Assembly (NCBI GenBank): GCA_946965045.2
Contig: OX337231.1
Coordinates: 2,852,001 to 2,916,000 of the forward strand
Origin: Epithemia pelagica
Lineage: Eukaryota > Bacillariophyta > Bacillariophyceae > Surirellales > Surirellaceae
DNA length: 64,000 nt
Direction of reading: 5' to 3'
Shown here piece after piece: positions 21,701 to 30,415 of this stretch (positions within the stretch are counted from its first letter, which is position 1; every line of letters starts with the position of its first letter). A program made the position numbers and the translations under genes. Under the pieces are notes generated by a model, which saw only the letters and a program-made list of their open reading frames with translations, had not been told where the DNA came from and did no database searches.

Positions 21701-24700
21701 GCAAGCGCCTCAAGTTTGGATTGTTGGGTTGCCTTTCTGTTTTATTGTCGTGTGAAGCTATTGGTTATCCGTGTCTTTCGTTTGTGGCCCGCCTCCTTTG
21801 GCGTCTTGGTTGCCACCTACCGGTTCTGTTTTGTTGGTTCTCGTTGGCCTTGTGTGTGACCTCTCTTTGCCCCAAACTGGAAGCCCGTGCCCAGTCTTGG
21901 TTCTACGGCCCACCAAGCCAAGACCAAACGATCCCTTGGACACCCTTTTGGCGTCTCATTGCACCGACTCTGTTCCCCTCCTCATCTTTTGCCTCACGAG
22001 AGGGAGAGAGGACGCAGCCAACTGGTCATCCACCATGTTATGGCATCAGCTCCATTCCGGTTGATTGTCAAGACAAATTCGTTCGGAACCCAGACCAGCC
22101 GTCAATATCGATCACGTATCGATCAAAAGATGAGCTCCCGACAAGACCGTACATCCTCGACCACCCCTTTCGCACATTTACCGAGCAATACGAATACCGA
22201 CAGAGGAAGATGTACGAGTACATCTTGAAGAAACCTGAGCGAGACCGATACCGTTCACCGAATCACCCCGACTCATTGCTGGACACAGAGCATCTCCGAA
22301 TGGCATGCGTGGCAGCAGCGAAAGTGTTCAACGAACTCCACAAGCTGTCGAAATGGAACGCAGCACGGCAGAGAAAGTTTCAACCGAACAAGACAAACAA
22401 GAAAAACAAATGGAACAAGAACAAGAGTAAAAGGAAAGATGAGAACGAACTCAACTTTGGAAGTGCGCGCAAGAGTTTACCTTCGAAGCTCATGGCATGT
22501 AGTGCAATCAAACGCTACAGTGCCGCTCTCAAGATGGCTCTCCAAGCTCCATCCAAGTTTCGTGGTTCCATGACCGACTCGACCATGTTCCCGATTGTTT
22601 GGGATTCGGGTGCAAGCACAGCTGTCTCATTCTGCAAGAAAGACTTTGTTGGACCAATTGAACCACTCGAAGATGAAGAAATGCAATTGAGTGGAGTCGC
22701 ACAAGAAGTGAAAGTTGAGGGAACAGGGTTTGTCAAGTGGTCTATGATGGACGAAAGTGGTGGATTGCGTACCTTTGTTCTGCCTGCACTCTATGTGCCA
22801 CTGTCAACGATCCGTCTGCTGAGCACAACACATCTGCTGCAAACCTATCCAGGAGAATCGATCACTCAAACCAACTCTAGTGTGAGATTGTCAGGGATCA
22901 AAGACGACCCAAAGCGACGCAGTATCCGAGTCCATATTGACCCAGAAAACAACTTACCTCAGTGTTATGGGTACACGGACAAAGGAATCAAGAAAGCAAC
23001 ACGAGCAATGGCAAACACCGTCTCGTGTGTTGACGATGCCAATCTGAACCTGTCCGCCCCTTCAAAGGAATGGCTCAAGTGGCACTACCGTCTTGGGCAT
23101 GTAAGCTTTCGTAAATTGCAAATGTTGTTTCGAAGCGGAGTTTTGGCTGGCACTGAATCTGCCAAACGATTGCACACTGCCATTTGTAAATTGGTCACCC
23201 CTCCTTTATGCGCTGCGTGTCAATACGGTCGACAGAAGCTACGTTCAAGTCCAGGACAGAAGACGATCAAGATCCAAGACAACGAAGGAGCTTTGAAACG
23301 AGAGAACTTGTTTGCTGGACAGTGTGTGTCCGCCGACCATTTCGTGAATTCAACCAAGGGTCGTCTGTTTACATCAAAAGGAAAGACAACAGAAGACAAG
23401 ATGTACTCAGGAGGATGCATTTTTGTTGATCATGCAAGCGGCTATATCTTTGTCGCGTTTCAGACCCACCTTAACACGCACGAAACGTTGAAAGCCAAGG
23501 ACGCCTTCGAGCAGCATTGCAGTGATGTTGGTGTTGTGGTCCAACAGTATCACACCGACAATGGGAGCGCATTCACTTCGGCCAAATACACCGACCATCT
23601 CAAACAATTTCGGCAAATCACTTCGTATGCCGGAGTTGGAGCGCACCATCACAACGGTGTGGCCGAACGAGCCATCCAGACGATCATGTCGATCAGTCGG
23701 ACGATGATGCTACACTCAAGCATCCATTGGGTCGACGTGGCGGATCCGTCGCTGTGGCCCATGGCCGTCCAACATGCCGTCTTCCTCTTCAATCGACTTC
23801 CCAACACTGACACTGGAATCAGCCCCTTTGACTTGTTCACCAGGACCCGATGGGAGCAACGTCGTTTCCATGATTGTCACGTTTGGGGATCGCCGGTCTA
23901 TGTGTTGGATAAGACCATCGCCGACGGAAAGAAGATCCCTCGCTGGAAACCAAGGTCGACTCGTGGAATGTTTGTCGGGTTCAGCAACCAACACGCCCAT
24001 TCTTCGCCACTTGTTCTGAACCTTGAGACCGGTGCCATTACTCCCCAGTATCACCTGATCTTTGATGACTGGTTTGCAACCGTCACCGCCACTGATTCTT
24101 CTGATCGAGCCGCTACCGCCGACGCTGTCTTGACCAAGATCTTTGGCGACTTGTCAAACCATCTCCATGCACCAGGATACGAGAGTTGTGATGGCGATGA
24201 CTCCGAGGACTGGTATTCTGTTTCGGATGCAACATCCTTTCACCGTCACTCGCAAAATGTCGAAAAGATCTCTGAAGCCATCGATCACACGTCCCCAATT
24301 GTTCCTTTAGCCGTGCCACCTTTACCAGCACGTGCCTCCAGTCCCTTGACACCGTCGCGAGTCACACCGGCAACACCTTTTCCGACTGTCACGCCGTCCG
24401 TGCCTACTCCCGTTGCACAGTCTGAGTCTGTTGAGCCTCCTCACGACACGAGTCCGCGCAAGGTGAGCTTCGCTGAGCCACCTGTCTCCGATCCCGTCTC
24501 TGTTTCGTCGGTTCCGAGGGAGAGTGCACCAAGTGTTGATCCAGTTGAGACTCCATCAACCAAACCAAGTGTTGATCCAGTTGAGACTCCATCACCCAAA
24601 CCAGCTGCTACCGTGACACCATCGCCCAAGACCCCGCCATCTTCTCGTCAGAGGGAGTCTACTTCACCACCAGTTCGTCGCTCCGGTCGAGAACGCAAAC

Positions 24701-26412
24701 CTACAACGAGACTCATTGAAACTATGACGGCTGCCTTTCGCTTCTCCGTTTCACCGTTTCTCAACGCATGGATGGCATCATCTACAGCAAGTTTTGGTAC
24801 ACCACCGTCTCCTACTATGCTTAAGGCTGCTAAAAGTGATCCTGACACCTTGTCTTACCAAGAAGCAATGGCAACTGACGAATATTTGGAATGGTGCAAG
24901 GCTGCAAACAGGGAAATTGATGAGTTGACCGAAAAAGGAACATGGAAGGAAGTCCCTGCAAGCGAAGCAAAGACAAGAATCATTCCTGGCACGTGGGTAT
25001 TCAAGAGGAAGAGGCACCCTGACGGCACCATGAAAAAGTATAAAGCAAGATACTGTGTCAGAGGTGACCTTCAAGAAGGAACATTCGAGACGTACTCACC
25101 TGTCGTTTCATGGACCACCATTCGGATTGTTTTGGTTTTGGCCCTCACCCTCGGTTGGGTAATGGTGTGTGTCGATTTCAGTAATGCCTTTGTGCAGGCC
25201 GAGCTCGACGAGCCAATCTGGATCCAAATTCCAAAAGGGTACCACTCAACGTCGTCCGTACCAACATGCCTCCAACTGTTGAAGAGTCTGTATGGTTTGT
25301 CCGTGGCCCCTCGGTTGTGGTATCTGAAGTTGAAACAGGCCCTACTTGATGATGGGTTCCAACAAAGCAACCATGACGAATGCTTGTTTCTGAAGGAAGA
25401 CATGATTGTGTTCTTGTGGGTTGACGATTGTGGGATCATCGCAAAGACCATGCAAACTGTTGACGACTTCATCAAGAGATTGGAAAAGGCAGGGTTTGCC
25501 TTGACAAAGGACAGTGACTTCGCCGAGTACCTTGGCATCAACTTCGCGCACAACAAAGAGGATGGAACCATCAGCATGACACAACCAGGATTAATCAAGA
25601 AAATTGTTGCAGCAACCGGGATGGAGAACTGCAACCCCAATCGAACTCCAGCAGCACAAGCAGCACTTGGAAGCGACGAAGATGGACCACCCATGGCAGA
25701 AAAATGGCACTATCGATCCATCGTCGGAATGTTGTTGTATCTTTCAAACAACACCCGACCCGACATTGCCTTCGCCGTCTCGCAAGTTGCCCGATTCTCC
25801 AACAACCCCAAAGCAAGTCATGCAAAAGCTATCAAGTGGATTGTCCGATATCTGGCCTCGACAATGAACCAAGGAACCATCTTCCATCCAACCACCAAGT
25901 ACCAGCTTGATTGTTACGTCGATGCTGATTTCATGGGGCTTCATGGACGCGAAAAAGAAGAGAAGCCAATCAGCGCCAAATCTCGAACCGGGTACATCAT
26001 CAACTTTGGAGGCTGTCCGCTGATTTGGAAGTCACAGCTCCAGTCAGAAACCGCTCTGAGCACCTTCCACGCGGAATATGTTGCCTTGTCTCAGTGTATG
26101 AGAGAAATCTTGTGGATCCAACGAGTTTTTCAAGAGATCAACAGCACCTTGAAATTGCCAACCGACACACCAAACATCCACGCAACTGTGTTTGAAGACA
26201 ACAACAGTGCCTATCTTCTGGCAAACAGTCAAAAGGTGAGCAACCGATCGCGGAGCCTGAACTGCAAGTTCCATTTCTTCTGGGAGATGATCAACAACAA
26301 ATCCGCCACTGTAGAAAAATGTGATACAACTGTGATGCGCGCGGATTATTTGACGAAGGGACTGAACCACGAAGTGTTCGAACGCCTTCGCAAGTTGAAT
26401 CAAGGTTGGTGA
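18790..26412 (+). CDS. Copia Gag-Pol polyprotein
   Basis: 2540 aa from the first in-frame ATG at 18790 (MSAPAPPPPP). The frame is open from 18628 but has no earlier ATG. A Gag-like helical region is followed by a Ser/Arg-rich stretch and a CxxC...H...C finger (WCGVCRRWTTNHTTEQHC). A long acidic and Pro-rich region and a strongly hydrophobic segment (~974-1027) come next. The aspartic protease is WDSGAST (D1272). The GAG-pre-integrase finger is WHYRLGH...CAACQYG. The integrase DD35E triad is D1516, D1590 and E1626. The reverse transcriptase carries the YVDD-like WVDD (D2212, D2213), and RNase H lies near YVDADFMG and TFHAEYVAL. Typical copia polyproteins are 1300-1500 aa, so this one is much larger, mainly on the Gag side. 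No stop or frameshift separates Gag from Pol. Confidence 0.95.
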   Translation: MSAPAPPPPPTTTTTFRPTKPIMGDLIQTDETKWAVWTGGKPNATWTGLDSSAATHDKTPFQRRFAKDASAFEARCAGLPHLFKKGHNLNQFMKDIKETLEIRGMDTITYLVDPADPTVMRNIISEHTRFTAEYVSTVAATQKKKYDSYDVQNDTAAIQMFKASLDSRLVQQVKNRLKPDMCFLEAWMILITVVQTDSVDKYDKLKQDIKSRTPFLYSGQNITTMAQTTRESCDDLVAAGFFEQSLVLTILESFLLADGSEFYKQSLLQLHSKVHSKILDIRYKHHDDQQRAMEADGISYDDICRIADDLYVTDVAKGRWSPAVSNRDSKTPARAFSNLSTVQTLALQQHMTSRQSNRPKNKSNSFQSSSNRSRSSGNQSTHRSNRSQSDNNSRSSNRSSGSTNWRRVPPTDPNESTRAVDGVTYYWCGVCRRWTTNHTTEQHCSGMGKNNKKPQRPKPQANTFCTDVSAWAARFPLYSPIRSVRAASPPVESDSSSAGSSVPDSFWDNFSNDSAEDDDHVNADALPDQASNDVHVFHGNDLVPEWAMDDDDDFAADNSSTDLLSLDAAAPKADDDANSHDSTMSWTNVDDLVMDSKPSATTLQAMPAAFPSVARPSVQFEDPSSSPDTSKADDAKLCGEVPSASLQHDCDTSAVHDSVQSARSPTSVHEPPLSQRDKVLSSEFVYDACTALLENLDLTGDLTDPKTQAPASPDELDVMLSTASEYLLHLHTACAKEPDSALRQDLLDKIPLHQTRLKQIWLYVLDQEMTFGSPYQDRRPLLSTTHDAVWHLANAPLPVFDAASSTPSDAPDSKPPPAEPQPSDHAVELSSSPMPPTKKPRTDPHATYLCFLKHPKLKVTPVDFSDAFTSVPFDHVPVPRTVSFRPRRSPSPRVPSRRPRAVPSKAKPQPKPNKKKKKFHRRRFHAQRPRPPPVPRPKPLPPHLRCLQRPYLPPNYVPPHHVSKSTAWSLGKRLKFGLLGCLSVLLSCEAIGYPCLSFVARLLWRLGCHLPVLFCWFSLALCVTSLCPKLEARAQSWFYGPPSQDQTIPWTPFWRLIAPTLFPSSSFASREGERTQPTGHPPCYGISSIPVDCQDKFVRNPDQPSISITYRSKDELPTRPYILDHPFRTFTEQYEYRQRKMYEYILKKPERDRYRSPNHPDSLLDTEHLRMACVAAAKVFNELHKLSKWNAARQRKFQPNKTNKKNKWNKNKSKRKDENELNFGSARKSLPSKLMACSAIKRYSAALKMALQAPSKFRGSMTDSTMFPIVWDSGASTAVSFCKKDFVGPIEPLEDEEMQLSGVAQEVKVEGTGFVKWSMMDESGGLRTFVLPALYVPLSTIRLLSTTHLLQTYPGESITQTNSSVRLSGIKDDPKRRSIRVHIDPENNLPQCYGYTDKGIKKATRAMANTVSCVDDANLNLSAPSKEWLKWHYRLGHVSFRKLQMLFRSGVLAGTESAKRLHTAICKLVTPPLCAACQYGRQKLRSSPGQKTIKIQDNEGALKRENLFAGQCVSADHFVNSTKGRLFTSKGKTTEDKMYSGGCIFVDHASGYIFVAFQTHLNTHETLKAKDAFEQHCSDVGVVVQQYHTDNGSAFTSAKYTDHLKQFRQITSYAGVGAHHHNGVAERAIQTIMSISRTMMLHSSIHWVDVADPSLWPMAVQHAVFLFNRLPNTDTGISPFDLFTRTRWEQRRFHDCHVWGSPVYVLDKTIADGKKIPRWKPRSTRGMFVGFSNQHAHSSPLVLNLETGAITPQYHLIFDDWFATVTATDSSDRAATADAVLTKIFGDLSNHLHAPGYESCDGDDSEDWYSVSDATSFHRHSQNVEKISEAIDHTSPIVPLAVPPLPARASSPLTPSRVTPATPFPTVTPSVPTPVAQSESVEPPHDTSPRKVSFAEPPVSDPVSVSSVPRESAPSVDPVETPSTKPSVDPVETPSPKPAATVTPSPKTPPSSRQRESTSPPVRRSGRERKPTTRLIETMTAAFRFSVSPFLNAWMASSTASFGTPPSPTMLKAAKSDPDTLSYQEAMATDEYLEWCKAANREIDELTEKGTWKEVPASEAKTRIIPGTWVFKRKRHPDGTMKKYKARYCVRGDLQEGTFETYSPVVSWTTIRIVLVLALTLGWVMVCVDFSNAFVQAELDEPIWIQIPKGYHSTSSVPTCLQLLKSLYGLSVAPRLWYLKLKQALLDDGFQQSNHDECLFLKEDMIVFLWVDDCGIIAKTMQTVDDFIKRLEKAGFALTKDSDFAEYLGINFAHNKEDGTISMTQPGLIKKIVAATGMENCNPNRTPAAQAALGSDEDGPPMAEKWHYRSIVGMLLYLSNNTRPDIAFAVSQVARFSNNPKASHAKAIKWIVRYLASTMNQGTIFHPTTKYQLDCYVDADFMGLHGREKEEKPISAKSRTGYIINFGGCPLIWKSQLQSETALSTFHAEYVALSQCMREILWIQRVFQEINSTLKLPTDTPNIHATVFEDNNSAYLLANSQKVSNRSRSLNCKFHFFWEMINNKSATVEKCDTTVMRADYLTKGLNHEVFERLRKLNQGW
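24532..24603 (+). repeat. 36-bp in-frame tandem repeat
   Basis: Two 36-bp copies encoding SVDPVETPSTKP and SVDPVETPSPKP, in the Ser/Pro-rich linker between integrase and reverse transcriptase of the copia polyprotein. Confidence 0.8.
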
Positions 26413-26470
26413 CACGACGTCCGCCCTTCACACCATCCGTATCTTTCTTTGCTACCCCTCTCATTCGATC

Positions 26471-26479
26471 TAGAGGGAG
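26471..26479 (+). promoter_or_regulatory. Polypurine tract
   Basis: A purine run (AGAGGGAG) directly before the 3' LTR. This is the expected primer for plus-strand DNA synthesis of the retrotransposon. Confidence 0.7.
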
Positions 26480-26808
26480 AGTCAGAGTTAACTAGGACGG
26501 GAAGATCTCGGAGAGGTCTGACCGCCAACGAACTAACCCGTGGGAAAACTACCCTCCCACGGATTTCCTAACATAACCATGCGGGAGTCTAATGTTCCTA
26601 TGATTTAGGTCAAGTCATGGATGAAATGAACCAGACAAGGAACGAATAATAGACGACCTTGGAAAAGCAAAGTTCTAGAATAAACAACCTTATAATATCA
26701 TCAGAACAACTTTGCTAAAGCAACTTGTTCGTCAAACTTGCTACAGAGGACTGATCAACTCTGTAGCGAGCCCAGTGGTATTGCCTAGTTTACTTGCGTA
26801 CTCTGATT
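26480..26808 (+). repeat. 3' LTR
   Basis: A 329-bp copy of the 5' LTR with a single substitution. It begins AGTCAGAGT and ends ACTCTGATT and is followed by the ACGAT duplication. Confidence 0.95.
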
Positions 26809-26813
26809 ACGAT
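26809..26813. repeat. Copia element right target-site duplication
   Basis: ACGAT, identical to 18145-18149. Confidence 0.9.
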
Positions 26814-26920
26814 GTGACGTAATCTTAGTCCCATACACTCGTGACTTACATCAGTGCAACAACACAGAATATTCTGTCAAAAAGACACGTGAAGGTGATG
26901 TTGCGTCGTCCGAAGTTCGT

Positions 26921-26947
26921 CGTTGGATTCGTTGGATTCGTTGGATG
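26921..26947. repeat. 9-bp triplicate (CGTTGGATT)
   Basis: Three head-to-tail copies of CGTTGGAT(T/G) in the short gap between the retrotransposon and the downstream gene start at 27036. Confidence 0.8.
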
Positions 26948-27035
26948 AGTGATTGTGTTGGCACAAAAGTGGCAACAACTGCTGTTGTCCTGGTGTGAGG
27001 CTTTGAGAAGAGAGAGACGAAGAGCGTTTGTCGCC

Positions 27036-27944
27036 ATGATGGAGAAGCCTGCAAAGCGGTCGTGCTTGCTTGTACTCCTTGCTATATTGGGTGCGAGGGA
27101 ATCATCATGCTTCCTTTTGCCAGGGTCGGAACCTTCATCTCAGGTAAACTTTCCCTGGAAAAGAACATATAATTTTGAAGTCAATGGTCGTACCGGAGAC
27201 TGCGAAGACATGCCTTTGATACCACAAGAGGAGCAAGTGTCTCGGCGGAAAATGATAAGCGGGGTGGTAACTGCTGCGACGACCGCCACAGTCCTTGTCA
27301 ACACCAAAACGGCAGAGGCGCGTCCAGAAGCTGTCAATAGACCTGATTTGCTTCCTAAAGAACCCGGTCTCAATGTGATTCAGATTGAAAAATTCTTGAC
27401 ATCCGGACAGGCCAATCGCATGGATCAAATGTTGGGTGCACTGGAACAAGATACAGGCTTTCGTGTCCGTGTCTTGTGTCAAGCATACCCCTACACTCCT
27501 GGCTTGGCCATTCGTGATTACTGGGATTTGGGCAAAGAAGACCAAAAAGACGATAAGTACGTCGTGTTGGTGGTCGATCAATTTGGTGGCAAGGGAAACG
27601 TGCTCAACTTCAATGTTGGAGATGGTGTGAAACTGGTGTTGCCCAACAGTACGTACTATCATGTTGTCGTGTAGAAACCAATGTGTCCTTCTACAGCTGA
27701 GTGACGATCGTTATTCTCACATATACACTTGGTTCTGTGGCCATATCTTTCGCTTTTCTCTGTAGTTTTTTGGAACCGTCTTTCCAGTACCTATGGCACA
27801 TTGTTCTACGTTCGAGACAATGGAATTGATTTGGCTATTATCAATGCTATTGAGACAATTGTCTCTTGTCTGCGCTCGGAAGAACAGTTTTGTGTAAACA
27901 TTCCCGATACTGCACCCAGCATGAAAAGTCTTGGAATGTCCTAG
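27036..27944 (+). CDS. Thylakoid-lumen TPM-domain protein (TL15.0-like)
   Basis: Two exons (27036-27648 and 27766-27944; 117-bp intron, GTACGT donor, CTGTAG acceptor, phase 1) give 263 aa. The TPM domain is clear: GLNVIQIEKFLTSGQANRMD, ALEQDTGFRVRVLCQAYP, KYVVLVVDQFG, VLNFNVGDGVKLVLPN, and across the junction FWNRLSSTYGTLFYVRDNG. Plant TPM proteins of the thylakoid lumen help maintain photosystem II or other lumen functions. Targeting looks three-part: a signal peptide, a short transit region after SSCF, then a twin-arginine segment (SRRKMISGVVTAATTATVLV...AEA), which predicts Tat-dependent entry to the lumen. The chosen start is the first ATG; the frame is open upstream only by non-ATG codons. 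A possible donor (CAG/GTAAAC at about 27144) was left as coding. Confidence 0.83.
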
Positions 27945-28798
27945 GCCATTATCTAGAAAACATCGTGAACCTCTTTCTATCATTGTATGAAGGCTGACCG
28001 GATTGGATACTGCCCTTTCTTTCATCCCAAGCCTCTTTTCCTAGCCAATAGCTCATTTCCTGATCGTTGTGATCAAAACCATTCAGGTGCATGCAGAAAC
28101 TTGGCGCATACAATGTATTGTATCACTCTCCAAAGCGATTTTCCTCCGTGAGATCGGCATGCTGGCTTGTAGCCTGAACGTTTTCCCTCAGTCGAATATC
28201 TCTTTGGACCATGAAGGTTTGTTGAGCCTTTTGCACAACCCACGACCACGGCAGTGTGTAGCCAATCATTGTTCTTTATGCACGGTCTATCTTATGTCCG
28301 TTGTTTTTGTGTTGTGTATGGGAGTCGTTGTTTTTGTGTTGTGTATGGGAGTCGAACATGAATAAAGCACATTTCATGTGACTAACAGAGAGGGTTCAAA
28401 GAACAATTGATCTCGCCGAATGGTATCCTCTAGATATTACATACTCCTAGCATTACGAGTATTACTCCTAGCCCACGGGATCTAACATCTCTACCTTATC
28501 CTGATTCCTGATTGGCTAGTGCTCAACTACTCGTAGCATTACTATTATGACGTGGCAACAATGAAGGTGATCCCGCGGACGAGGATCGTGAAAGACAATG
28601 GGAAACAAATTGAAGTGCTGGCTATCCGCCTCCAATCACATTCCTCGGATAAGTCAAATCATGCTCAGACACAGTTCGCTGAAGTTTGATGAACTCGTAG
28701 TTGGACTCCGATGACCTTGAATCTGAGATCACATGCCCATTTTTTGGTCTGGCGATCAAAATTAAATCCTTTTCCATTATTTGTGATACAGAGCCAAG
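27945..28798. other. Intergenic region with repeats
   Basis: An 854-bp gap between two plus-strand genes. It contains a 27-bp tandem duplication (28299-28352) and a cluster of TACTCCTAG/ACGAGTA motifs near 28440-28545. No gene was recognised. Confidence 0.5.
28299..28352. repeat. 27-bp tandem duplication
   Basis: Two identical 27-bp copies of a unit starting CGTTGTTTTTGTGTTGTGTA, at 28299-28325 and 28326-28352. Confidence 0.9.
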
Positions 28799-30166
28799 AT
28801 GATAGTGAGAATTCGCAAGGTATTGACGAATGTCGCCGCGAATCGAGTCATCGAAGCGAACAAGCGCAGGACCAAGACTCCAGGATGGAAGCATGCAACT
28901 ATGAATCGCAGAAAGCGCATCTATTCGAATCGTCGTCGCTACAGACCACCTAAGGCGGATTGTCCTGAAGAAAACCCTCATGAGGCTGTTGTTCTTCAAA
29001 CAACACTGAACTGCCACGATATCTTGTTGGGGAGAGGCAATGGTGTAGCTCGAACAAAGGGAAACATGCATTTTCGCTGCGTCGTCTGGGATCATAAGAA
29101 GCTCTACCGTCAGGCGCCTAACACAGAAAAACAAGCCATTGCCGAGAACGTCTTGAATTTGATTGGAAGTCTCGATCCTCCAGGACGTGTCCTTGAGCTG
29201 CTGCCGCGTTCCACAGTTCTTACTGGCGGAAACACTAAAGAAGACATTGAGGGTCAAAATGGTATGTTTGCCGTGGTATCCAAAGCCAGAGCCATCGAGA
29301 AGGCATGCCAGGCGTTGAGGGAACTCAAATGCTCAACACCTCTTGGTTATGAGGAGTATCGAAAACGCAAAAACCATGCTGTCATTGACACCCATCAAGA
29401 GTCTGTTGCCGCTCCCGCGAAGGGGGCAGACCCTTCGGATTTGACCTGTGAGGAAAGTACACACAACAACCCTCAACGAACGTCTTTAAGAAGTATGACC
29501 AGAAGCATCAATCGAGTTTCTGTGTGCGAAGAAAACTCGTCACGTTACAACCAACAAGAGTCCCAAACTTCTAGTGAAACGACAGCAGATGTTGTTCTCA
29601 GTCAAGTTCCACCAAGTGAAGAAGAGAATAATGTCCGATCCGTCGAACTACCACATCAATCACGTCTGGTAGAGAGTCGAACTGTTGACATTAAGATCGA
29701 AGAGCTGTCCGACGAAGAATGCCTTGCTAGAAACAAAGCAAATCATCATTTTGATTTGGATGAATACTTTGATGAAATGGTCTCGTCTGTATTGCCGCCA
29801 AATCTCAAGCCATTTTCCAGCGGGATCTTGTACAATAACATGGACGGGAGACCACTGGAGTGTTGGACCTCCACAAACGCCAGACGTCTGCACCATCAGG
29901 AGACACCTTGGCCTCTTTGCTCTCTTGAAAGCATTCCAGATACCTTTGCCACTCATCCAGGCGCCCCCGATGCTCATTGTCATCTCATAGAAGGTCCCTC
30001 ATGCTTTTCTAGAACAGACTTGAAAAAGTCGTCAGCGTTGATCCAAGATGATGGTCTCCTTGTCGAGCCTCCGATACTGCAGAAAAACACGTCTCTTTCG
30101 TTTATTGAGGTCGAGCCTCCGTCTCTCCATTTTACCCATTCTCTCTCGCTTCACCAACTTTGTTGA
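28799..30166 (+). CDS. DUF6824-domain protein
   Basis: A single-exon 455-aa protein. Residues about 70-180 carry the diatom-rich DUF6824 domain: NCHDILLGRGNGVARTKGN, then FRCVVWDHKKLY, EKQAIAENVLNLI, SLDPPGRVLEL, and MFAVVSKARAIEKACQALRE. The first 55 residues are very basic (NRRKRIYSNRRRYRPP), which suits a nuclear or nucleic-acid-binding protein. The C-terminal half is Ser/Glu-rich and probably disordered. The molecular function of DUF6824 is not established; its presence fits a diatom genome, where many copies occur. The ATG at 28799 is used; the N-terminus could differ. It is convergent with the GST-like gene. Confidence 0.8.
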   Translation: MIVRIRKVLTNVAANRVIEANKRRTKTPGWKHATMNRRKRIYSNRRRYRPPKADCPEENPHEAVVLQTTLNCHDILLGRGNGVARTKGNMHFRCVVWDHKKLYRQAPNTEKQAIAENVLNLIGSLDPPGRVLELLPRSTVLTGGNTKEDIEGQNGMFAVVSKARAIEKACQALRELKCSTPLGYEEYRKRKNHAVIDTHQESVAAPAKGADPSDLTCEESTHNNPQRTSLRSMTRSINRVSVCEENSSRYNQQESQTSSETTADVVLSQVPPSEEENNVRSVELPHQSRLVESRTVDIKIEELSDEECLARNKANHHFDLDEYFDEMVSSVLPPNLKPFSSGILYNNMDGRPLECWTSTNARRLHHQETPWPLCSLESIPDTFATHPGAPDAHCHLIEGPSCFSRTDLKKSSALIQDDGLLVEPPILQKNTSLSFIEVEPPSLHFTHSLSLHQLC

Positions 30167-30415
30167 AGAAAAGATGTTACATGGCCAACGTCATCCTTGG
30201 GACTCGATGCAAAAATAAAGAAGTGCTGGAACGCTGCATTTTTGTGCCTTCACCGGGGAAGTGAGAAACGCCACAGTACCAGCATAAAGCAGTTAAACAT
30301 ATAAAGTGAATACATAGATACCGACTGCAACAAACCAAGCACTAGACATCGACATTAGATTTGTATTCCTGTCCAAGGGTAGAGGTCAGGTGACAGCGTG
30401 TCACACCGTGAACCA

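Larger units (their letters stand above)
18150..26808 (+). mobile_element. Intact Ty1/copia LTR retrotransposon
   Basis: An 8659-bp element. It has two 329-bp LTRs that differ at one base, a 5-bp target duplication (ACGAT), a primer-binding-like site next to the 5' LTR, one uninterrupted Gag-Pol frame, and a polypurine tract next to the 3' LTR. The domain order protease-integrase-reverse transcriptase-RNase H places it in Ty1/copia, and it probably belongs to the copia lineages known from diatoms. Near-identical LTRs and an open frame point to recent insertion and possible activity. It lies between a minus-strand plastid membrane protein gene and a plus-strand lumen protein gene, that is, in their shared upstream region. 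Confidence 0.97.

Noticed and set aside
25071-25694. 207-aa minus-strand frame opposite the reverse transcriptase
   Set aside because: Antisense of the copia polyprotein with no domain. Several similar frames across 19-26 kb were rejected for the same reason.
27130-27200. Possible extra intron in the TPM gene (CAG/GTAAAC near 27144)
   Set aside because: The frame reads through without a stop and no matching acceptor restores better homology, so it was kept as coding.
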